Assembly: GCA_910580235.1 (NCBI GenBank)
Contig: CAJTVU010000001.1
Span: 186,001 to 250,000 of the forward strand
Length of the DNA: 64,000 nt
From: an uncultured Dorea sp.
Lineage (GTDB): Bacteria; Bacillota; Clostridia; Lachnospirales; Lachnospiraceae
Reading direction: 5' to 3'
Positions 59,084 through 64,000 of the stretch are shown here, in pieces. Both the position numbers and the translations under genes were made by a program. The notes below the pieces were generated by a model that saw only the letters and a list, made by a program, of their open reading frames with translations, was not told where the DNA came from and ran no database searches. Each line of letters begins with the position of its first letter. Within the stretch, counting starts at the first letter, position 1.

Positions 59084-60665
59084 GAACCAGTCCGTCATTC
59101 CTCTCCTGTGTCATGCGGATGCTCCACTCATTGACGAACAGAAGGAGAGGGCGGCCTTTCAGATCCATTACTTTCTTCATATCGGAAGTCCCTGAGAGCT
59201 TCGATACATCTATGTCCGTGTTCTCGATCCATCTTATATACTCATATGGAAGATTGTCCATACGGATCTCTACGTTATATTCGTTCTCCAGGCGGAATTT
59301 GAGCACGTCGAACTGAAGCACGCCCACGACCCCCACGATGATCTCTTCCATTCCTGCGTTCAGCTCCTGGAATATCTGGATCGCTCCCTCCTGAGCGATC
59401 TGGTTCACGCCCTTTATAAACTGCTTCCGCTTCATCGTGTCCACCTGGCGGACTCTCGCGAAATGTTCCGGTGCAAAAGTAGGGATCCCTTCATAGCAGA
59501 ACTTCTCCGCCGCCGTCGTAAGGGTGTCTCCGATAGAGAAGATGCCTGGATCGAACACACCGATAATATCTCCTCCGTAAGCCTCCTGCACCATATGACG
59601 CTCGCTGGCCATCATCTGCTGGGGCTGGGAAAGCCTTACCTTCTTCCCTCCCTGCATATGGTACACGTCCATGCCCGCTTCAAAAGAACCGGAGCAGATA
59701 CGCATGAAAGCGATCCTGTCTCTGTGCGCCTTATTCATATTTGCCTGGATCTTAAAGACGAACGCCGAGAACGCCTCCTCTTCCATAGGATCTATAAGCC
59801 CCCTATCCGACATCCGCGGCAAAGGAGGCGTCGTCATAGCAAGAAAGTTCCGAAGGAACGTCTCCACGCCGAAGTTCGTAAGAGCAGAGCCGAAAAATAC
59901 CGGGGAGAGCTCTCCTCTGCTTACCAGCTCCTGGTCAAATTGCGCGCCCGCGCCGTCCTGCAGCTCGATCTCTTCCTCAAGGCGCGCCCGCTGCTCGTCG
60001 CTTATAAGCCCGTCAAGCTCTGAGGAGCCCAGCGGGACTTTCTTCACCTCGCCCTGTATCGTCCCCTTTCTCGTGTCAGAGAACAGCTCCACTTCCCGCT
60101 TCTCCCTGTCGTAGACTCCCCGGAACTCCTTCCCGCTCCCGATGGGCCAGTTGACCGGGCACGTAGCGATCCCAAGCTCGCTCTCTATATCGTCCAGCAG
60201 CTCGAACGTGTCCATCGCTTCCCTGTCCATCTTATTAATAAAAGTAAAGATAGGGATATGCCGCATCGTACATACTTTAAACAGCTTCCTCGTCTGCGCC
60301 TCCACGCCTTTGGACGCGTCGATGACCATCACTGCCGAGTCCGCCGCCATCAGCGTCCGGTACGTGTCCTCCGAGAAATCCTGATGCCCCGGCGTGTCTA
60401 AAATATTGATACAATACCCTCCATAATTGAACTGCAGTACCGAAGAGGTGACAGAGATCCCCCTCTCCTTCTCGATCTCCATCCAGTCCGACACCGCGTG
60501 CCTAGCCGTCGCCTTTCCTTTGACGCTCCCCGCCTGGTTAATCGCGCCACCATAGAGCAGGAACTTCTCTGTAAGAGTAGTCTTCCCTGCGTCCGGGTGG
60601 GAGATGATCGCGAACGTCCTTCTTTTTTCTATCTGCTTCCTCACTTCTCCTGTGACTTGTGGCAT
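59064..60665 (-). CDS. prfC: Peptide chain release factor 3
   Basis: The 533-residue GTPase has AIISHPDAGKTTLTEKFL (G1), DTPGHQDFSEDT (G3) and TFINKMD (G4), then the RF3 C-terminal domains (FQELNAGMEEIIVGVVGVLQFDVL). It recycles RF1/RF2 after termination. The ATG at 60665 follows GGCAGGAG. Its promoter lies about 90 bp upstream. Confidence 0.96.
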   Translation of the reverse strand: MPQVTGEVRKQIEKRRTFAIISHPDAGKTTLTEKFLLYGGAINQAGSVKGKATARHAVSDWMEIEKERGISVTSSVLQFNYGGYCINILDTPGHQDFSEDTYRTLMAADSAVMVIDASKGVEAQTRKLFKVCTMRHIPIFTFINKMDREAMDTFELLDDIESELGIATCPVNWPIGSGKEFRGVYDREKREVELFSDTRKGTIQGEVKKVPLGSSELDGLISDEQRARLEEEIELQDGAGAQFDQELVSRGELSPVFFGSALTNFGVETFLRNFLAMTTPPLPRMSDRGLIDPMEEEAFSAFVFKIQANMNKAHRDRIAFMRICSGSFEAGMDVYHMQGGKKVRLSQPQQMMASERHMVQEAYGGDIIGVFDPGIFSIGDTLTTAAEKFCYEGIPTFAPEHFARVRQVDTMKRKQFIKGVNQIAQEGAIQIFQELNAGMEEIIVGVVGVLQFDVLKFRLENEYNVEIRMDNLPYEYIRWIENTDIDVSKLSGTSDMKKVMDLKGRPLLLFVNEWSIRMTQERNDGLVLAEFAR

Positions 60666-60745
60666 ATCCGTTCACACTCCTGCCTATTAGTATGCCCGTT
60701 CGGGCCTGCTAATAATCCATGCCCCTTTCAAACGGACTGCTAACC

Positions 60746-60774
60746 AGTATAGCATATGGTAAAAGTTTGTTCAA
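60746..60774 (-). promoter_or_regulatory. Promoter of prfC
   Basis: TTGAAC (60774-60769), 17 bp, TATACT (60751-60746) on the minus strand. The leader contains a hairpin around CCCGAACGGG (60690-60700). Confidence 0.7.
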
Positions 60775-60810
60775 CATGTCGGATGAGGTGAATTGCTTTA
60801 TGCTTTTATC

Positions 60811-61003
60811 GTGAGCAGGAAACACAAACCGATCCGGGCGGATATCTCTCACAGACGGGACAAAATTGCGGCCAGCTAACTATTAACAGGCTCTGGGGCA
60901 CTCAGCAATAGCTTCGTGCCCCAGAGCCTGTAATCAGTGGATCTTGCCTCCATTAAGAACGCCCCTTCACTGTCTGCTTAGAGATATCCGCCTGCTGTTC
61001 ACT
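60811..61003. repeat. Non-coding region with nested inverted repeats
   Basis: GGCGGATATCTCT (60837-60849) recurs inverted as AGAGATATCCGCC (60980-60992), with weaker outer matches. Between them ACAGGCTCTGGGGCAC (60886-60901) pairs perfectly with GTGCCCCAGAGCCTGT (60916-60931). The 380-bp interval between prfC and the next gene has no other coding frame. It looks like a decayed mobile element or repeat cassette, but no transposase is present. Confidence 0.5.
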
Positions 61004-61046
61004 GACCAGAATGATTAAAAAACTTTTTACCCTTTGCCCTGATCAT

Positions 61047-61385
61047 TTATTTCTTAACTTCCAAAACTATAGAAAATATGACCAATACTATCAGAAATGA
61101 AAATACAATGCCACATGTGTAAAAAAAGTTTTTTTGTTTTTCGCGCTTATTACCTTCTACATTGTAATCTCTTATTTTAATATTTATATAATAAAGCAAT
61201 TCCATCAATAGATTAAAAACAATACTTAGCCCTGCAATTATAAAAAGCTCATATTTAGACCCCCAACGATCTACTTCTCCCCACATACTGTTATGCATCG
61301 GTATAGCCCGTGGCAGAAACGGCATTATGCCAGAAGTAAGAATTAAAACGATTATTGGTGATAGGATAAAAAGCTTTTTCCTCAT
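61047..61385 (-). CDS. Small DUF1648-like membrane protein
   Basis: The 112-residue protein has three hydrophobic segments and, near residues 22-42, the sequence PRAIPMHNSMWGEVDRWGSK, similar to the DUF1648 pattern (P..IP.HW...GE.D..G.K). The ATG at 61385 follows GAGGAG. Base composition is AT-rich like the neighbouring Fic remnant. DUF1648 proteins are often linked to SdpI-type immunity, but only this short part is present. Confidence 0.6.
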   Translation of the reverse strand: MRKKLFILSPIIVLILTSGIMPFLPRAIPMHNSMWGEVDRWGSKYELFIIAGLSIVFNLLMELLYYINIKIRDYNVEGNKREKQKNFFYTCGIVFSFLIVLVIFSIVLEVKK

Positions 61386-61492
61386 TTTTTCATTTCTCCT
61401 CATAATCTGATAGGGACTCTGGTAAATAAGATAAATAATTCTGCATAAACATATTACTTCGCGCTGATTGAACAAATTTATCCACCTTTGTA

Positions 61493-62117
61493 CTATACCT
61501 TAATATATCGTGTTGCCCTTGACGAGCCGATTCGTTTTATCGTACCGCTTTTTACCATAGCGCCAAGGACCGCTTCAACAGTGGTCGGGCTCACATCGGG
61601 GAGAATCTTACATATCTCCGCTTTGGAAAGCGGTGTCAGGCTATTTAATATCGTAGCCTCAACACGGGCTTTCTTTGTAATCTTTTTTCCGTGGACAACA
61701 GCGAAACGCTTAGCAAGCTCTAATTGCTCCATAGCCGGCAAAAGACATCATCATTTCGTGTAAACGCAGAATATCATGCTCTCTGAAATCGATATGTTCA
61801 AAGCCTGAATGGATTTCATTTAATGCATCCCTATAACCTGCGATCTCTGCCTCGTTATGATTAAGAGGGGCGCTATTTTGATTTACAATGGCAGCGATAC
61901 GTTCGTCGCTTGTAACAATTCCCTCAATAGCATTAGAGCTTTTAATAGATTGTACCTTTGCGACAGCTTCAAGCTCAATAAAAATCTTCGAATATTCGTC
62001 TTTTCGTACGCCTGCCATAGTCTTCAGAGAAGATATGTTTGCAGTTAGATTTACAAGATTCGCAGGCAACAAGCCATTGTTCAAAAAAGAATAATCACGT
62101 TTAATGAATATAAACCG
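61493..62117 (-). pseudogene. Fic-family protein, internal deletion and frameshift
   Basis: The 5' part (62117-61710) encodes a Fic N-terminal region (RDYSFLNNGLLPANLVNLTA, SIKSSNAIEGIVTSDERI, FREHDILRLHEMMMSF). The 3' part, in another frame (61741-61493), encodes the terminal winged-helix (ALSKAEICKILPDVSPTTVEAVL-like). The catalytic Fic core with HPFxxGNGR is absent, and the join lies in TTTTGCCGGCTATGG near 61740. The gene is dead. Upstream of 62117 the frame hits a stop. Confidence 0.8.
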
Positions 62118-62179
62118 TCATAAAATATGCAGATAGCATTTACAATAATGCATAGAACAAAATAATATCCTCCTCTATA

Positions 62180-62210
62180 AGAAAAGCAGGGAACGGCAAA
62201 GACCGTTCCC
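62180..62210 (-). terminator. Terminator of cstA
   Basis: GGGAACGG (62210-62203 on the minus strand) pairs with CCGTTCCC (62196-62189) around 6 nt, then TGCTTTTCTT. It starts about 34 bp after the cstA stop. Confidence 0.75.
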
Positions 62211-62243
62211 CAAAGACACATGAAAATGTATTATGGAAATGCA

Positions 62244-63677
62244 TTATGCTGGCTCTTCTGCTGCCGGCGCATTTGCATTCTTTCCTTTTTTCAGGACGCA
62301 AGTGAATACGAATGTCCCAAGGCACAGCGCCGCAAAGATGATCCCTACCGGATAAGCGATGGAAGTGCTCAGCTTGAATCCTTCCTGCGCCATAAGGATA
62401 TATGTACAAGATACAGCGGACATAAATGTCGCCGGAACAGCTGTAACCCAGTACAGCCTGCCTTTTCTGTACAGATATACGCTCGCTGACCACAGTGCGA
62501 TCATAGCCAGTGTCTGGTTGCTCCAGGAGAAGTATCTCCAGATGATCTGAACGTCGATCTGCGTCAGGAACGCTCCTACTGCCAGAAGCGGCACTGTAAG
62601 GATCAGACGGTTCTTGATCGGCTTCTGGTCGAATTTGAACCAGTCTGAGAGCGTCAGCCTTGCGCTTCTGTAAGCGGTATCCGCTGAGGAGATCGGACAT
62701 GCGATAACACCGATCATGGCGATGACAGCTCCTACCGGGCCTAACAGCTTAAAGCAGATCTCATACACAACTGCGGACTGTCCGGCTGTGAGGGCTTCTG
62801 CCAGTCCTCCAGTACCGTTGTAGAATGCGACCCCTGCCGCTGCCCAGATGAGAGCGATAACACCCTCAGCTACCATGGCGCCGTAGAATACTCTGCGGCC
62901 GTCTTTCTCTGTCTTCATACATCTTGCCATCAGAGGAGACTGTGTAGCATGGAATCCAGAGATAGCTCCGCAGGCAACAGAAATGAACATGGTCGGCCAG
63001 ATCGGTGTACTGGACGGATGAAGGTTCGAAAGAGTGATCTCTGGGATATGGTACCCGCCGATGATGATCGCGCCGCCAACTCCAACAGCCATTACGATCA
63101 GGCAGATCCCGAAGATCGGATAGACCTTTCCAATTACCTTATCAATCGGTACAAACGTAGCAATGAAGTAGTAAATGAGAACTACAGCCAGCCAGAAACG
63201 CGCATCCAGCACGTTCGGTGTGAGCATTGCCAGAAGATTGGCCGGGCCTGTCGAGAAAGTCACGCCCACAAGTACCAGAAGGACGACTGAGAACACGCGC
63301 ATAACCTGCTTCATCCCGTTCCCAAGGTATGTACCAGTCAGCTCAGATACGCTGGCGCCTTTATGCCTCATAGACATCATTCCCACCATATAATCATGGA
63401 CCGCTCCTGCGAAGATCGTTCCAAAGGTGATCCACAGGAAAACGCTAGGCCCCCAGACTGCACCCGCAAGCGCTCCGAAGATCGGCCCAAGCCCTGCGAT
63501 ATTCAGCAGCTGGATCAGAAATACACGGGGAGTGCTCATGGCAACGTAGTCCGTTCCGTCCGCCATTTTAATGGCAGGCGTCTCCCTTTCATCTGGGCCA
63601 AACACTTTCTCTGCGATCTTTCCGTAGACAAAAAATCCTACGATCAGAAGTGCTAAACAAAGAAAAAAACTAATCAT
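62244..63677 (-). CDS. cstA: CstA/BtsT-type pyruvate or peptide transporter
   Basis: The 477-residue protein has about 14 hydrophobic segments and CstA signatures (GPIFGALAGAVWGPSVFLWITFG, HDYMVGMMSMRHKGASVSE, SGFHATQSPLMARCM, ACPISSADTAYRSARL). E. coli homologues import pyruvate (BtsT) or peptides. It is shorter than E. coli CstA and ends with an Ala/Glu-rich tail. The ATG at 63677 follows AGGAGG. A LytTR regulator lies upstream, as in the Bts/Ypd systems. Confidence 0.92.
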   Translation of the reverse strand: MISFFLCLALLIVGFFVYGKIAEKVFGPDERETPAIKMADGTDYVAMSTPRVFLIQLLNIAGLGPIFGALAGAVWGPSVFLWITFGTIFAGAVHDYMVGMMSMRHKGASVSELTGTYLGNGMKQVMRVFSVVLLVLVGVTFSTGPANLLAMLTPNVLDARFWLAVVLIYYFIATFVPIDKVIGKVYPIFGICLIVMAVGVGGAIIIGGYHIPEITLSNLHPSSTPIWPTMFISVACGAISGFHATQSPLMARCMKTEKDGRRVFYGAMVAEGVIALIWAAAGVAFYNGTGGLAEALTAGQSAVVYEICFKLLGPVGAVIAMIGVIACPISSADTAYRSARLTLSDWFKFDQKPIKNRLILTVPLLAVGAFLTQIDVQIIWRYFSWSNQTLAMIALWSASVYLYRKGRLYWVTAVPATFMSAVSCTYILMAQEGFKLSTSIAYPVGIIFAALCLGTFVFTCVLKKGKNANAPAAEEPA

Positions 63678-63744
63678 ATTCCCGCCTCCTACTCTCTTTT
63701 TTTTACAATTATATATCATTTTTAACAAAAAAGAATAGTTTTTA

Positions 63745-63775
63745 CACAAACAGCACAGCCAAATGCACAAACGGC
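63745..63775 (-). promoter_or_regulatory. Probable LytTR operator of cstA
   Basis: Minus-strand direct repeats GCCGTTTGTG and GCTGTTTGTG start 21 bp apart (63775-63766 and 63754-63745). The 9-bp units spaced by 12 bp fit the arrangement of LytTR binding sites. They lie upstream of a TATAAT (63707-63712) that lacks a clear -35. Confidence 0.55.
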
Positions 63776-63803
63776 AGAAATAAAGTGTTAAACTGCAAAA
63801 AGA

Positions 63804-63826
63804 AAAAGGTCATATTCCGACCTTTT
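63804..63826 (-). terminator. Terminator at the end of the LytTR gene
   Basis: AAAAGGTC and GACCTTTT pair around GGAATAT on the minus strand and run into TTCTTTTT. The hairpin overlaps the stop codon, and transcription of the regulator would end before cstA. Confidence 0.65.
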
Positions 63827-64000
63827 CTTTAAAATCTTTTAATTTCTCTCTCCCCACCGGAAGAGTCTCATCCTCAAATCCCCGCATGGACACAGCAAGG
63901 CTGTTATTTGCCCACGGGAATATCTTCGTAATATACTCCAGATTGACCAGATAGCTTTTGTGGATGCGGAAGAACCCGTGCCCGCTCAGCTTCTTCTCAT
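63810..64000 (-). CDS. LytTR-family response regulator, 3' end (truncated by window)
   Basis: The reading frame open to the window edge encodes EKKLSGHGFFRIHKSYLVNL, then EYITKIFPWANNS, LAVSMRGFEDETLPVGREK, a complete C-terminal LytTR DNA-binding domain including the FRIHKSYLVNL core. The receiver domain and start lie beyond 64000. It probably regulates cstA together with a membrane histidine kinase further upstream, as BtsS/BtsR do. Confidence 0.85.
   Translation of the reverse strand, partial: EKKLSGHGFFRIHKSYLVNLEYITKIFPWANNSLAVSMRGFEDETLPVGREKLKDFKEKVGI

Overview
The window looks like a chromosomal segment of a spore-forming member of the Lachnospiraceae (Clostridium cluster XIVa, Dorea / Clostridium scindens-like). 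The evidence is the pairing of Spo0A and SpoIVB with the clostridial order asp23-nusB-xseA-xseB-ispA-dxs-tlyA-nadK-argR-recN-spoIVB-spo0A, a group-B-type [FeFe] hydrogenase, a methionine synthase split from its activation domain, moderate GC, and strong AGGAGG ribosome binding sites. The family is an inference from gene content; no database was consulted.

Layout. 1-2.4 kb: queH, and a divergent ABC ATPase/permease pair without its binding protein. 2.6-2.8 kb: tRNA-Thr(CGT) and tRNA-Ala(GGC). 3.0-3.7 kb: an AT-rich gene for a DUF3267 membrane protein. 13.4-3.8 kb (minus strand): one long housekeeping run, ylxM-ffh-rpsP-khpA-rimM-trmD-rplS-lepB-rbgA-lepB-rnhB-yraN-pgeF-mscS-GNAT, joining protein targeting, ribosome and tRNA maturation, and envelope quality control. 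13.6-25 kb: single genes, including a chemoreceptor with a zinc-binding-type sensor outside the membrane, a cytosolic subtilase, a J-domain protein, a Cys/Gly-rich repeat protein, a Met-rich gene pair, a TruA paralogue with an altered catalytic residue, an ABC-F ATPase and a FapA-like protein. 30.9-25.3 kb (minus): the csoR-copA copper operon, continuing into a membrane protein and xpt, then dacA. 36.6-31.0 kb (minus): a five-gene operon (prolyl-tRNA editing protein, pentapeptide protein, ABC-class ATPase, ParB-like/BMP fusion, phosphoesterase) that is the best candidate here for an undescribed system. 36.8-41 kb: maf, ydeI-like, rpsU, alaS. 48-41.1 kb (minus): glgA-metF-metH activation protein-metH-hydrogenase, tightly coupled. 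59-48 kb (minus): the isoprenoid/DNA-repair/sporulation cluster. 60.7-62.1 kb: prfC upstream region, inverted repeats, a small membrane protein and a wrecked Fic gene. 62.2-64 kb: cstA and the 3' end of a LytTR regulator, with a likely LytTR operator between them.

The most interesting signals are regulatory or architectural. A CopZ-like chaperone appears to be encoded in frame inside copA with its own ribosome binding site. A CsoR palindrome exactly fills the spacer of its promoter. The promoters of spoIVB and alaS are threaded through the terminators of the preceding operons. A family of short TACCCTCAGTGTACAA repeats is dispersed through the window. No CRISPR array, rRNA operon, prophage or intact transposase was seen.
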